In this document: in pieces, positions 32,622 through 42,612 of the stretch
How positions within the stretch are numbered: the stretch's first letter is position 1
Layout: each line of letters begins with the position of its first letter
Source of the DNA: Pseudaeromonas paramecii
GTDB lineage: Bacteria; Pseudomonadota; Gammaproteobacteria; Enterobacterales; Aeromonadaceae
Reading direction: 5' to 3'
Length of the DNA: 64,000 nt
NCBI RefSeq assembly: GCF_039540575.1
Contig: NZ_BAABFC010000029.1
Span: 1-64,000, forward strand
Notes under the pieces: model-generated
Seen by the model: the letters and a program-made list of their open reading frames with translations, nothing else
What the model was told of the DNA's origin: nothing
Databases searched by the model: none
Made by a program: the position numbers and the translations under genes

Positions 32622-34727
32622 TCATAAGGAGCGCTCTGCCAGCGCCAGGGGCAGGCCGCTGGCCCGCTCGGTGAGCCGTCCCAGGGTCTGCAGCAGCAGG
32701 GGCCGGGGGGCGAACAGCGACAACCGCCCCTTGGCCCGGGTGATGCCGGTGTAGAGCAGCTCGCGGGTGAGCACCGGCAGCGGCGAGTCCGGCAGCACCA
32801 GCAGGGTGTGGTCGAACTCAGAGCCCTGGGACTTGTGCACCGTCATGGCCAGGGCACTCTCGTGGGGCGGCAACCGGCTGGGTAGAAAGCCGTGGACTCG
32901 GCCATCGGGCAGCTGGAACCAGACCCGCAGCCGCTGGCCGTCAAACGCCGTGAGGCCGATGTCGCCGTTGTAGAGCCCCAGGCCGTGATCGTTCTGCGTG
33001 ATCATCACGGGGCGGCCCACATACCAGTCCCCCTCCGGCAGCAGGCAGCCCGCCTGCTGCAGCGCCCGAGCGATGGTCAGCCCCAAGGGGCCCACCCCCC
33101 AGCTGCCGTCGCGCACCGCGCACAGCACCCGACAGCGGTTAAACAGGGCCAATGCCTGGGCCGCCCGCTCGGCGTCACAAGGCCCCTGGGCCAGGCAATC
33201 CAGATAGGGGCGATAACCCGCCACCGCCGCCGCCAGCAGGCTACTCAAACGGTCTTCCCCGCCATGAAAGGCCAGATCCGCAGGGGGTTGATCCAGCAAG
33301 GCCGCCACCTGGTCGGTCTGCCCCAGGTTCACCGCCCGGGCCAGCCGGCCTATGCCGGACTGGCCGTCGAAGCGCCAGCTCTTGCGCAGCAGGCAGATCC
33401 TGTCCCGCAGGGCCGGGCCAGAGGCCTGACACCAGGGCGCCAGATCGTAGCCGGTGAGCCGCGTCAGCCACCGCCCCTGCTCCGGGCTCATGCCCGAGCG
33501 GCTCAGGCCGCAGATATCCCCCAGCACGGCCCCCGCCTCCACCGAGGAGAGCTGATCCTTGTCCCCCAGCAGTATGAGGCGGGCGCCCTCGGGCAGCGCC
33601 GCCAGCAGGCGCGCCATCAGCGGCAGGTCCACCATGGAGGCCTCGTCCACCACCAGCACATCCAGCACCAACGGGTTGTCGGCGTCATGGCGAAACGCCC
33701 GCCGCCCGGGCAGGGCCCCCAGCAGGCGGTGCAAGGTGGCGGCCTGGCGCGGCAGGGCGTCGCACACCTCAGGCCAGCCGTGCGCCAGCTCATCGATGGC
33801 TCGCCCCAGGGACTCGGTCAGCCGGGCCGCCGCCTTGCCGGTGGGCGCCGCCAGCCGGATGCGCAGCGCCGCCCCCGTCGTCAGGGCCTGGCGCTGCAGC
33901 AGGGCCAGCAGCCTAGCCACAGTGGTGGTCTTGCCGGTACCGGGGCCGCCGGAGATGAGGGTGAAGCGGCCGGTGAGGGCCGTGGCCACCGCCAGCTTCT
34001 GCCAGTTGAGGCAGGCGGCAGCCGGAAGCAGAGCGGGCAACTCGGCGCTCAGCCGCGCCGGATCCTGGGCCTCCAGCAGCGCAGTCAATGCCGGCCAGTC
34101 CAGCTCGGCGCCCTCGGTCACATCCAGCCACTGCCGGGCGAAGGGGATGATCGCCAGATCCGGGCGCTCGCCGCGCACCTGCTGCCAGGCCGCCAGCAGG
34201 ATCTGCGGCACGGGGGCGAACAAGTCCGCCAGCCAGGCGGCCAGCTGGTCTGCTGGCACCGTCAGGGGCAGGGGCGCCTGGGCGGCCTGCAGCCAGTGCA
34301 CCAGCTGTTGCTCGAAGGCGAAGTAGCGCGCCAGATAGAGGCGACCGCGGGCCAGCACCAGGGGTAACTCGGCCGTTTCATCCGTCCCCACCACCGGCTG
34401 GGCCCGCAGCCAGGCTGACAGGGTCTCGATGTTCGTCACCCGCGCCTGCCAGTCCGTCGGCAGCTCAGCCTTGGCGGCCAGGGCGGCCAGGCGGGCCGGC
34501 AGCTGGCTTAACGGCAGGCAGACATGGCCCTGGCCCAGCTCCTGGCTCACCAGGGCGGCGCACAGGCCCAGCAGGGCATCCTCTTCACCGTTAAGCCTGA
34601 GATTAAGATCCTGAATGAAGCGCCCCAGGGCCTGATCGATGGCTCTGAGCCCCGGCCAGGGCGCCAGCAGCTGCGAGCTGCTCAAGGTCGGTTGGTGAGA
34701 GAGGGCAAGGGCGGTCGGCTCAGTCAT
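32622..34727 (-). CDS. recD: Exodeoxyribonuclease V subunit RecD
   Basis: 701-residue 5'-to-3' superfamily 1 helicase of RecBCD. Walker A GGPGTGKTTTVA (about 270-281), the VDEASMVDLPL motif, GDKDQLSSVEAGAV and the C-terminal HKSQGSEFDHTLLVLP motif are visible. The ATG at 34727 overlaps the recB stop by 8 nt with GGAG just upstream, so the two are translationally coupled. It is the last gene of recC-recB-recD. Confidence 0.96.
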   Translation of the reverse strand: MTEPTALALSHQPTLSSSQLLAPWPGLRAIDQALGRFIQDLNLRLNGEEDALLGLCAALVSQELGQGHVCLPLSQLPARLAALAAKAELPTDWQARVTNIETLSAWLRAQPVVGTDETAELPLVLARGRLYLARYFAFEQQLVHWLQAAQAPLPLTVPADQLAAWLADLFAPVPQILLAAWQQVRGERPDLAIIPFARQWLDVTEGAELDWPALTALLEAQDPARLSAELPALLPAAACLNWQKLAVATALTGRFTLISGGPGTGKTTTVARLLALLQRQALTTGAALRIRLAAPTGKAAARLTESLGRAIDELAHGWPEVCDALPRQAATLHRLLGALPGRRAFRHDADNPLVLDVLVVDEASMVDLPLMARLLAALPEGARLILLGDKDQLSSVEAGAVLGDICGLSRSGMSPEQGRWLTRLTGYDLAPWCQASGPALRDRICLLRKSWRFDGQSGIGRLARAVNLGQTDQVAALLDQPPADLAFHGGEDRLSSLLAAAVAGYRPYLDCLAQGPCDAERAAQALALFNRCRVLCAVRDGSWGVGPLGLTIARALQQAGCLLPEGDWYVGRPVMITQNDHGLGLYNGDIGLTAFDGQRLRVWFQLPDGRVHGFLPSRLPPHESALAMTVHKSQGSEFDHTLLVLPDSPLPVLTRELLYTGITRAKGRLSLFAPRPLLLQTLGRLTERASGLPLALAERSL

Positions 34728-37700
34728 GGTCGGCTCCGGCGAACAGGCGATCCAGCGCCTGGATGAACTCAAGGGAGGGACGGGTGAAGTAGACGCCGCT
34801 GCCCTGCCCGGCCTGCATGCCCCGCAGGAACAGGTAGCAGACGCCGCCCATGTGCAATTCGTAGTCGTAATCGGCCAGCCGGGTGCTCAGGTAGCGGTGC
34901 AGCGCCAGGCTGTAGATCTGGTACTGCAGATCGTAACGGTGAGCCAGCATGGCCTGGGCCAGGGCCTCACCCTGATACTGCTCCGGCAGCTCCCCCAGGT
35001 AGTTGGACTTGTAGTCCACCACGTAGAAGCGTCCCTGGTGCTCGAACACCAGATCGATGAAGCCCTTGAGCATGCCCTGGATGTCCTCGAAGTTCAGCGC
35101 CGGCGCCTGGGCGCTCAGGGGATCGTGCTGCGCCAGCAACCGGCTGAGGGCCGGCGCCTGCAGCGGCGCCAGGGGCAGCAGGAACTCCAGCTCCGCCAGG
35201 GTGCGCTGGGGGGGCAGATCCCGCAGTCGCAACCCGGGCTGCAGCTGCGCCTCCAGCACCTCCAGCAGCCAGTCGTGCAGCACGGGCCGCCAGGGCTCGG
35301 CCTGCCAGTCGGCGGCCAGCCGCACCCCGGTGAGTCGCTCGTCGATCCAGTCCTGCAATGCCTTCCCCGCCGGCAGACCGAAATCCAGCCCCTCCAGCAG
35401 GCTGTGCAGGAAGGTGCCGGCCCGGGCGCCACGGGGAAAACCCAGGGCATCCAGCCGGGGCGCCTCGGGGGCCGGCGCCGGCAGGCCGACATGGGGCGTG
35501 TTGGCCACCAGGGCGGAATAGGAGGTCACCTGCCAGTGGCGATCCAGCCGCCGCGCAAACTGGCGGGCCTGCCAATGGGGCGCCACCGCACTGCGGCTAA
35601 GCTGCCCCGCCGCCGGCCAGGGCAGGGGGTCCCAAGGCACCAGGCCACTCACCTTGGTGGCCGCCAGCCGCTCGGCCAGCGAGGCGCCGTCAGGCAGCAG
35701 ATGCATGAAGGCATTGCCCGCCCCGGCGGGTTTGACCTTGACCTCCGCCAGCCCCAGCCAGGTGAGGTAGACGCCCCGGGTCAGGGCCACGTAGAGCAGC
35801 CGCAGATCCTCGGCCAGCCGCTCCTGCTCGGCCTTCTCCAGCGCCGCCTCGTCCGCCTGCAGATCCCACACCGACTGGCCGTTCTCGTGGTAGTTGGCTT
35901 GGCTGGTCACCCGCCAGGCACCGATGAAGGGCAGCAGCACCAGGGGGTATTGCAGCCCCTTGGACTTGTGGATGGTCACCACCTGCACCAGGTGGCGTTC
36001 GGACTCCAGCCGCAGCTGCTGCTCCTCGGCGTTGCCGTCCGGTGCCAGACACTGGGCCTGGAACCAGCGCAGCAGGGCATGCTCCCCCGCCAGGGTGGCG
36101 GCGGCCTGTTGCAGCAGCTCCCCCAGATGCAGCAGGTCGGTGAGTCGTCGCTCACCGTCCGGCGCCTGCAGCAGCTGGGCCGGTATGCGGTAGTGGAACA
36201 GCAGCTGGCGCAGCATGGGCAGCACCCCCTGGCGCTGCCACAGCTTGCCCCACTGGCGAAACAGGGCCACCGTCTCCTCCCACAAGGCCTCGTCCTCGTT
36301 GAGGGCCGCCAGCTGCCCCATGCTCCAGCCCAGCAAGCGGCTGGCCAGGGCGCTGCGCAGGCAGCCTTCGTCGGACGGGTGCAGACAGGCGTTGAGCAGG
36401 CGGCGCAGATCTTCGGCCTCGGCGGTGGCGAACACCGAATCCCGGCTGGAGAGATAGACGGAGCCGATGGCCAGGGCATCGAGGCAGCGGCGCAGCTCGG
36501 CGGCCTCGCCGCCGGTGCGCACCAGCACGGCGATATCCCCCGGCACCAGGGGGCGATCCCCCAATTTGAGTCGCCCCTGCTGGGCGGCCAGCAGCCAGGC
36601 ATGGATCTGCGCCGCCGCGGCCCGGGCCATCTGCTGGCGATAGGCGCCGCCGGCGAGCGGCTCGGGCGCCAGCACATAGGGCAAGGGCGGCAGAGGCGCG
36701 CCGTCCAGACTCAGGGTGTCGCTCTTGCCCTTGGCCCGCACCGGGGCGAAGGGAATGGCCTGGTCATAGATGAAGGGCGAGGCGGCCTGGGCAAACAGGC
36801 CGTTCACCGCCGCCACCAGCTCGGTCGTGGAGCGGAAGTTGGTCTCCAAGGTGTAGTGATCGCTCACCTCGGCCCGGGCTTGCATGTAGGTGAAGATGTC
36901 GGCACCGCGAAAGCCGTAGATGGCCTGCTTGGGATCACCGATGAGGTAGAGACCGCACTCCGGCCGGCCCCGGTAGAGGGTGGCGAAGATGCGGTACTGC
37001 AGCGGGTCGGTATCCTGGAATTCGTCGATCATGGCCACCGGGTACTGCTCGCGGATGCGCGCCGCCAGCCCGGCCCCGGCCGGGCCGGCCAGGGCCACAT
37101 CCAGCCCGGTGAGCAGATCGTCGAAGGAGAGCTGCTGGCGCTGGCTCTTGGCCTGGGCCATGCGCCGGCGCACCTCGTCCAGGGCCTGGGCCAGCAGGGG
37201 GCCGCGGATGTCGGGCTTGTCCGCCAACAGGGCGTCCACCGCCGCAAACAGCGGGTGTGCTGGCGGCGCCCCCTTGGGGCTCTTCTCGCACAGCAAGGCC
37301 TGGCCGAAGCGGTAGAGGTTGTCCGGCAGGCTCAACTCCAGGGTGTCAGTGAGTGCCCACTGCCCCACCTGGGTCAGCCAGTTGGGCAGGTTGCGGGCGG
37401 AATAGCTGCGCTTGTCGAGGCCGGAGGCCGCCAGCACATCCGGCAGATCCGCCGCCGCGGCCCGCCACTGGGCCTTGAAGGCATCGATGCGTGCCAGCCC
37501 CTCGGCCAGGGCCAACCGCCAGTCGCGGCCGCTCACCTTGCAGTGCAGGGCCTGGGTCGCCAGCTGGGGATTGAGCTCGGCCAGCAGATCCTGGGGCGAC
37601 GCCCAGCACTCCCGCACCGCCGCCACCTGGGCCCGGCTGGCGCCATAGAGCTGCTGACGCCAGAAGTCCGCCACCGCCTCGAAGCGCAGCCGCTGGTCGT

Positions 37701-38157
37701 CGCCGACAAACTCGGTCTCGAACAGGGCGCCGGACTCGAAGGCGTTGTGCCGCAGCATCCGCTGGCAGAAGCCGTGAATGGTGAAGATGGCCGCCTCGTC
37801 CATCTGCCGCTCCGCCACCAGCAGGCGGCGGGCCTCCTGGGCCCGGTCCGGGCTGCCCGCCAGCAGCGCGGCGATAAGCTCGTCGCCCTGGGCCTCGCCG
37901 CTGTCGAACGCCTTGCGGGCCGCGCGGATGCGGGCCAGGATGCGGCCCCGCAGCTCGGCGGTGGCGGCCTCGGTGAAGGTCACCACCAGGATCTTGTCCA
38001 CCGTCAGGGGCAGGCCGAAATCCTCGGGGCCATCGCGCCCCAGCAGCAGCCGCAGGTAGAGCCCCGTGATGGTGTAGGTCTTGCCGGTGCCGGCGCTGGC
38101 CTCGATGAGCCGGGCCTGGCGCAACGGAAAGCCGGGGATGTCGAGAATGCGGCTCAT
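34720..38157 (-). CDS. recB: Exodeoxyribonuclease V subunit RecB
   Basis: 1145 residues. 3'-to-5' UvrD-like helicase (Walker A SAGTGKT, 21-27; VDEFQD-type motif as IDEFQDTD; YLIGDPKQAIYGFRG) joined to a C-terminal nuclease/RecA-loading domain with the catalytic VVDYKSN motif (near 1040) and an upstream GFIDLVF Asp. It resects DNA ends until Chi and loads RecA. Its ATG overlaps the recC stop by one base (TGATG), and recD overlaps its end. Confidence 0.97.
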   Translation of the reverse strand: MSRILDIPGFPLRQARLIEASAGTGKTYTITGLYLRLLLGRDGPEDFGLPLTVDKILVVTFTEAATAELRGRILARIRAARKAFDSGEAQGDELIAALLAGSPDRAQEARRLLVAERQMDEAAIFTIHGFCQRMLRHNAFESGALFETEFVGDDQRLRFEAVADFWRQQLYGASRAQVAAVRECWASPQDLLAELNPQLATQALHCKVSGRDWRLALAEGLARIDAFKAQWRAAAADLPDVLAASGLDKRSYSARNLPNWLTQVGQWALTDTLELSLPDNLYRFGQALLCEKSPKGAPPAHPLFAAVDALLADKPDIRGPLLAQALDEVRRRMAQAKSQRQQLSFDDLLTGLDVALAGPAGAGLAARIREQYPVAMIDEFQDTDPLQYRIFATLYRGRPECGLYLIGDPKQAIYGFRGADIFTYMQARAEVSDHYTLETNFRSTTELVAAVNGLFAQAASPFIYDQAIPFAPVRAKGKSDTLSLDGAPLPPLPYVLAPEPLAGGAYRQQMARAAAAQIHAWLLAAQQGRLKLGDRPLVPGDIAVLVRTGGEAAELRRCLDALAIGSVYLSSRDSVFATAEAEDLRRLLNACLHPSDEGCLRSALASRLLGWSMGQLAALNEDEALWEETVALFRQWGKLWQRQGVLPMLRQLLFHYRIPAQLLQAPDGERRLTDLLHLGELLQQAAATLAGEHALLRWFQAQCLAPDGNAEEQQLRLESERHLVQVVTIHKSKGLQYPLVLLPFIGAWRVTSQANYHENGQSVWDLQADEAALEKAEQERLAEDLRLLYVALTRGVYLTWLGLAEVKVKPAGAGNAFMHLLPDGASLAERLAATKVSGLVPWDPLPWPAAGQLSRSAVAPHWQARQFARRLDRHWQVTSYSALVANTPHVGLPAPAPEAPRLDALGFPRGARAGTFLHSLLEGLDFGLPAGKALQDWIDERLTGVRLAADWQAEPWRPVLHDWLLEVLEAQLQPGLRLRDLPPQRTLAELEFLLPLAPLQAPALSRLLAQHDPLSAQAPALNFEDIQGMLKGFIDLVFEHQGRFYVVDYKSNYLGELPEQYQGEALAQAMLAHRYDLQYQIYSLALHRYLSTRLADYDYELHMGGVCYLFLRGMQAGQGSGVYFTRPSLEFIQALDRLFAGADHD

Positions 38158-41100
38158 CAGCAGACCTCCAGATGGTCATACAGGGGGGCCAGCAGGCGCC
38201 GATCCCACGCATCCAGCGCCTGATGCAGCGCCTCGTCCCATGCCGGGAAGGCCCGGGCCACGTAAGGATCCAGACTGTCGCCCCGCACAAAATCGCTGCC
38301 GACAAACTGCCGCTCCCGGGCGGCGAACAAATCCGCCTGGGCTTTTTCGTCCTGACTGACGAAACAGGTGGCCCACAGCAGGGGTAAGGGCTCGGTCAGC
38401 CCCTGCAGCCAGGCCGCCAGCCAGGCAGACAGCTGCGCCTTGGCCGCCTCGGCAGCCAAGGGCCGCAGGCGATAGTGCCCCTTGATGCCCAGCAGCAGGC
38501 TGGCGGTAGGGGGATAGGCGGCGCACAGGCACAGGTGCTCCAGCCAGGCCCGCACCAGCTGCACCGGCTTGAACTCCCCGGCGCGATAGCGCACCAGGGC
38601 GCCGTCGTGGCAATCCGGCAGCTGGCCCTGCAGGCTGAGCCGCCGCTCACTGCCATCGGGCAGACGGACGTTAAGGCTCAGGTCCAGCGGCAGGCGGCGA
38701 GCCGGGGCGGCACGCGCCGCCTCCAGCGCCTGCAGCAGGGGCTGGATCGCATTGGTCTGCTCGTCGAGCAGCAGATCCCCCAGGGCGCCGGTGGGCAGCA
38801 GGCCGCTGTGGCGCAGCCGCTGGCTGAGGCTGGCCTGCTGACCCGCGAGACTGGCCGCCAGCAGCTGCTGGCGCAGCTGGTAGCTGGTCAGGGCATCGGC
38901 GGCGAAGGGCTCGTCCTGCTCCGGCTCCGCCACCCCGGCATCGAAGCGCACCCGCAGGCTGCGCTGAAAGAAGTTGGCCACCGGATTTTGCGCAAAGCGC
39001 AGCAGATCGGAGAGCTCTAGGAGGCCGTCGGCCAGCAACTCGGTCGGCAGCGGCAGCGGATCACCAATAAAGGGCGCGGCGGGGGTCAGATCCGCCGGCG
39101 GACACCAGTCGGCGGCAAACGAGACGGGGGCCGCCGGGTCGAAATAGCGCGGGTCGTAGGGCACCAGGGCCTCCTGGCGCACCAGGCGCCGCCACAGATC
39201 CTTGGGTTCCCGGCTGCCGTCCGGCAGGCAGCAGCTCTGCTGGCAGTAGTCCAGCAATTCGGCCAGCAGCACCGAGGGCTCCCTGGGCTGGTTATCCTGG
39301 CTGCTGCGATCCACGTAGGAGACATACAGCCTCTGCTCGGCGGCCAGCAGGGCCTCGAGGAACAGGTAGCGGTCATCCTCTCGCCGGGAGCGATCGCCGC
39401 GGCGCGGCGCCTGGGCCATGAGATCGAAACCCAGGGGCGGCACGCTGCGCGGATAGACGCCGTCGTTCATGCCCAGCAGGCCGATCACCTTGAAGGGGAT
39501 GGAGCGCATGGGCATCAGGGTGCAGAAGTTGATGCGCCCCGCCAGAAAGCCGCCGCTGGAGCGCCGTCCCGCCAATGCCTCGGTGAGGTAATCCTGGATC
39601 ACCGCCAACGACAGGGGCCCGTCGAAACCCACCTCCGCCTGCTGGCGCGCCAGCTCCGCCAGGGCCTGGCGCACCTGGGCCAGCTCCTCCTCCCCCGCCT
39701 CATCCGGGGCGTAGAAGGCCAGCAGCAGATCATCCACCAGCTCCCGCCAGGCGGTGAGGCTGCGAGACTCGGGCAGGTCGTTCCGCAGCCGGCGCAGCCG
39801 TTCGACAAACAGCGCCAGCTGGCCCAGCAGCACGCCGTCCTGCCCCTCCACCTCGCCGTAGGGGCTGATGTCCGCCAGGGGATCGGCGCCTGCCATGGCA
39901 AAGCCCAGCAGCATGCGCTCCAGGCCGTGTTGCCAGGTGTTGCCCGGCATCCGGTTCAGCTCGAAGCGCGCACCGTCGCTCTCGTCCAGCCCCCAGCGCA
40001 CCCCGGCCTCCTGCACCCAGGCCTGCAGGGCGGCCAGCGCCGCCTCGTCCAGCCCCAGGGCCGCCTGGATGGCGGGCACCGCCAGCAGGGAGAGCAGCTC
40101 GGGAGCCGAGCAGCGCAGCTGGGGCAGTCGCAGCAGGGTCAGCAGGCTCTGCAGCAGCGGGCTCTCCTGCTGGGCCGAACGATCCGAGATGGCGAACGGC
40201 AGCCAGCGGCTGCCCTGGGCGGCGCCGAACACCGCCTGGATGAAGGGGCTGTAGGCGTTGATGTCCGCCACCATCACCAGGATATCCCTGGGCTGCAGGG
40301 TCTCATCCGCCGCCAGCATGGCCAGCAGAGCGTCGTGCAGCACCTCCACCTCCCGCATGGGGCTGTGGCAGCCCCGCACCTGCAGGGAGTCATCCTCCGG
40401 CAACAAACAGAAGGGTTCGGCCTCGGGCCGGCTGCGATCCTGCAGATCCAGCATGTCCGCCTGCAGCCGCTGCAGCAGGCTGCTGGGCTCGATATCGGCG
40501 AAGGCCTCGTACTCCCGGGGCTCGAGATCCGCCAGCAGGGCCTGATGATCCCGCCCCTGCTTGCCCCAGGAGACCAGCAGGGGGTGGCCGTCCGCCAGCT
40601 CGTCGGCGGCATTGAACAGGGCTTCGAGCTCCCCCTGGCTGGCAAACAGCGGACGCTGGCCCGCTTCCTGCTCCAGGTTGGCGAGGATATGGTCGCGGCG
40701 CCGATCCAGCAGCTGCTTGAACAGCCGGCCGTCGGTACGCCAGCGCTCCAGCAGATCCCCCCAGTAGAAGCGGCAGGGGTTGCCCTGCATCAGGTGCACT
40801 TCGGTGTGGCGGCCCAGGGCCCGCAACGCCTGCAGGTAGTTGGGCGGCAAGGCATTGATGCCGAAGATAAACAGCCGCTGGGGCAAGCCTGCCGGCGCCT
40901 CGGGCTGTTCCAGACGGCGGATAAAGGCTTCGAACAGGTTGGCTCTGTGCAGGTGGTCGGCCTGCTGCTCGGTGGCGGCCACCAGGGCGCGCCACAATTT
41001 GGGCTGCCAGGGTTGGGTCTCGGCCCCCAGCTCGCCGCCCTGCTCCCAGTCGGCGATCCAGTCCGGCCGGTAGACCAGGTACTGGTCGAACACGTCGGCG

Positions 41101-41492
41101 ATGCGCTGGCTCAGTTGGTAGCCCTTGCGCTGATCCGGATCCTCCGCCAGATAGTGGGCCAGAGGGGCAAAGCTGGGGTCCGCCAGCTGGTGCGGCAGCA
41201 GGGTCATCAGCCGCCAGGCCATGGCACCCTTGGTGTAGGGGTTCAGTTCGGGCACCTGGGGCAGTACCTGGCTGAACATCTGCCAGATGAAGGTGGAGGG
41301 CAGCGGAAAGGCCAGCTGGGCCGCCACGCCGAACTCCTGGGCCAGGGCCTGGCGCAGCCACTGGGCCATGCCGGGGCTCTGCACCAGTATCTGCTCGGCG
41401 GCAAAGGGATCGCTCAGGGGGTCGCGCCGGATCAGCGCCGCCAGCAGGGCCTTGTGCACCTCCAGATGGTTGGCGTGATAGACGTTGAACAT
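38157..41492 (-). CDS. recC: Exodeoxyribonuclease V subunit RecC
   Basis: 1111 residues. It has a catalytically inactive helicase-like fold that holds RecBCD together, splits the duplex and recognises Chi. The family start (FNVYHANHLEVHKALL) and segments such as VQSPGMAQWLRQALAQEFG, IFGINALPP and LPMRSIPFKVIGLLGMNDG-type (here LMPMRSIPFKVIGLL) are clear. The gene for protease III (ptrA), which lies between recC and recB in E. coli, is absent; recC and recB abut. Confidence 0.96.
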   Translation of the reverse strand: MFNVYHANHLEVHKALLAALIRRDPLSDPFAAEQILVQSPGMAQWLRQALAQEFGVAAQLAFPLPSTFIWQMFSQVLPQVPELNPYTKGAMAWRLMTLLPHQLADPSFAPLAHYLAEDPDQRKGYQLSQRIADVFDQYLVYRPDWIADWEQGGELGAETQPWQPKLWRALVAATEQQADHLHRANLFEAFIRRLEQPEAPAGLPQRLFIFGINALPPNYLQALRALGRHTEVHLMQGNPCRFYWGDLLERWRTDGRLFKQLLDRRRDHILANLEQEAGQRPLFASQGELEALFNAADELADGHPLLVSWGKQGRDHQALLADLEPREYEAFADIEPSSLLQRLQADMLDLQDRSRPEAEPFCLLPEDDSLQVRGCHSPMREVEVLHDALLAMLAADETLQPRDILVMVADINAYSPFIQAVFGAAQGSRWLPFAISDRSAQQESPLLQSLLTLLRLPQLRCSAPELLSLLAVPAIQAALGLDEAALAALQAWVQEAGVRWGLDESDGARFELNRMPGNTWQHGLERMLLGFAMAGADPLADISPYGEVEGQDGVLLGQLALFVERLRRLRNDLPESRSLTAWRELVDDLLLAFYAPDEAGEEELAQVRQALAELARQQAEVGFDGPLSLAVIQDYLTEALAGRRSSGGFLAGRINFCTLMPMRSIPFKVIGLLGMNDGVYPRSVPPLGFDLMAQAPRRGDRSRREDDRYLFLEALLAAEQRLYVSYVDRSSQDNQPREPSVLLAELLDYCQQSCCLPDGSREPKDLWRRLVRQEALVPYDPRYFDPAAPVSFAADWCPPADLTPAAPFIGDPLPLPTELLADGLLELSDLLRFAQNPVANFFQRSLRVRFDAGVAEPEQDEPFAADALTSYQLRQQLLAASLAGQQASLSQRLRHSGLLPTGALGDLLLDEQTNAIQPLLQALEAARAAPARRLPLDLSLNVRLPDGSERRLSLQGQLPDCHDGALVRYRAGEFKPVQLVRAWLEHLCLCAAYPPTASLLLGIKGHYRLRPLAAEAAKAQLSAWLAAWLQGLTEPLPLLWATCFVSQDEKAQADLFAARERQFVGSDFVRGDSLDPYVARAFPAWDEALHQALDAWDRRLLAPLYDHLEVC

Positions 41493-41616
41493 GGCGGACT
41501 CCGGGCTGGGGACATCTTAAGCCGCTATCATACCCAAAAAACGAAGACGGTCAGGGCCTTGGCTTTGGGATGGGATTTTGCTAACAATCGCTGTGACCTT
41601 GAAGGAGTATCACGCC

Positions 41617-42546
41617 ATGTTCCCATTCATTCGCCTGCGGTTCATTCGCCTGCTGTGCCTCATCGGCCTGCTGGGCGGTTCCGCCGTTGCGCAGGCGGCC
41701 ATCTATCCCCTGGGGGAAGGCCGTCTCATCGGCAGCCCCATGCATGTGGAAGTGCCGGATAACGGCGGCTCCCTGGAAGAGCTGGCGGCCCAGTTCCAGG
41801 TCGGCCTCTATGCCATGCTGGCCGCCAACCCAGGTGTGGATCCCTTCCTGCCCCGGCCGGGTCGCACCCTGACCATTCCCAGCCAGCTGCTGCTGCCGGA
41901 CGTGCCGCGCAAGGGCATCGTCATCAACCTGGCGGAGCTGCGGCTCTATTACTTCCCCGAGGGGGAGGACAAGGTGTACGTCTACCCCATCGGCATCGGC
42001 CGGGTGGGCCGCGAGACCCCGGAGATGGAGACCCGCATCGTCAGCAAGCAGCCGGATCCGGTGTGGATCCCCCCCGCCAGCATCCGGGCCGAACACCTGG
42101 CCCAGGGCGATCCCCTGCCGGAGCGGGTGGAGGCCGGACCGGACAACCCCCTGGGCAAGTTCGCCATGCGCATGGCCTACGGCCACGGTGAGTACCTGAT
42201 CCACGGCACCAACAAGAATTTTGGCGTCGGCCTGCGGGTGAGCGCCGGCTGCATCCGCCTGCGCGCCCCCGACATAGAACAGCTCTTCAACATGGTGCCG
42301 GTGGGCACGCCGGTGCGGGTGATCAACCAGCCGGTGCTGGTCTCGCAAGAGCCCGATGGTCGCCGCTGGATAGAGGTGCATCAGCCCCTCTCCCGCACCC
42401 AGGAGGAGTACGATGGCGATGGCGCCCCCCTGGTGCTGTCAGACCAGGTGCAGGCCTTCATCAACTTCCCCTACACGGATCTGGATGTGGTGGATCAGGC
42501 CCTGCTGGAACGCAGCGGCATGCCGGTGGTGATCGGCTGGAACTAG
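41617..42546 (+). CDS. L,D-transpeptidase (YkuD family, Lpp-anchoring type)
   Basis: 309 residues. Signal peptide (about 1-27, ending AQA), a LysM-like segment (about 48-90; AAQFQVGLYAMLAANPGVDP) and a YkuD catalytic domain (about 98-235) with His196 (IHGTNK) and Cys212 in SAGCIRLRAPD. The architecture matches the ErfK/YbiS/YcfS group, which attaches Braun lipoprotein to the meso-diaminopimelate of peptidoglycan. The ATG at 41617 has AAGGAG upstream, and the signal peptide starts there. lpp itself is the next gene, on the opposite strand. Confidence 0.93.
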   Translation: MFPFIRLRFIRLLCLIGLLGGSAVAQAAIYPLGEGRLIGSPMHVEVPDNGGSLEELAAQFQVGLYAMLAANPGVDPFLPRPGRTLTIPSQLLLPDVPRKGIVINLAELRLYYFPEGEDKVYVYPIGIGRVGRETPEMETRIVSKQPDPVWIPPASIRAEHLAQGDPLPERVEAGPDNPLGKFAMRMAYGHGEYLIHGTNKNFGVGLRVSAGCIRLRAPDIEQLFNMVPVGTPVRVINQPVLVSQEPDGRRWIEVHQPLSRTQEEYDGDGAPLVLSDQVQAFINFPYTDLDVVDQALLERSGMPVVIGWN

Positions 42547-42574
42547 CGGTCGGCTAGCCAAAGGCCAAAACAAA

Positions 42575-42596
42575 AGCGGCGCCCCGGGGCGCCGCT
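42575..42596 (-). terminator. Terminator of lpp
   Basis: A 22-bp perfect inverted repeat (AGCGGCGCCCC with its complement, no spacer) followed on the minus strand by TTTTGTTTTG. It lies between the convergent transpeptidase gene and lpp. Confidence 0.85.
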
Positions 42597-42612
42597 CGTC
42601 AGCCAGACCAGC

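Noticed and set aside
34726..38223. Open frame of about 1165 codons on the plus strand, opposite recB
   Set aside because: It is antisense to a fully conserved recB and its translation is a low-complexity Gly/Gln/Leu/His pattern typical of shadow frames in high-GC genes. There is no ribosome site and no recognisable domain.
39927..41762. Plus-strand open frame of about 610 codons overlapping recC and the start of the transpeptidase gene
   Set aside because: Antisense to recC and out of frame with the transpeptidase; shadow composition.
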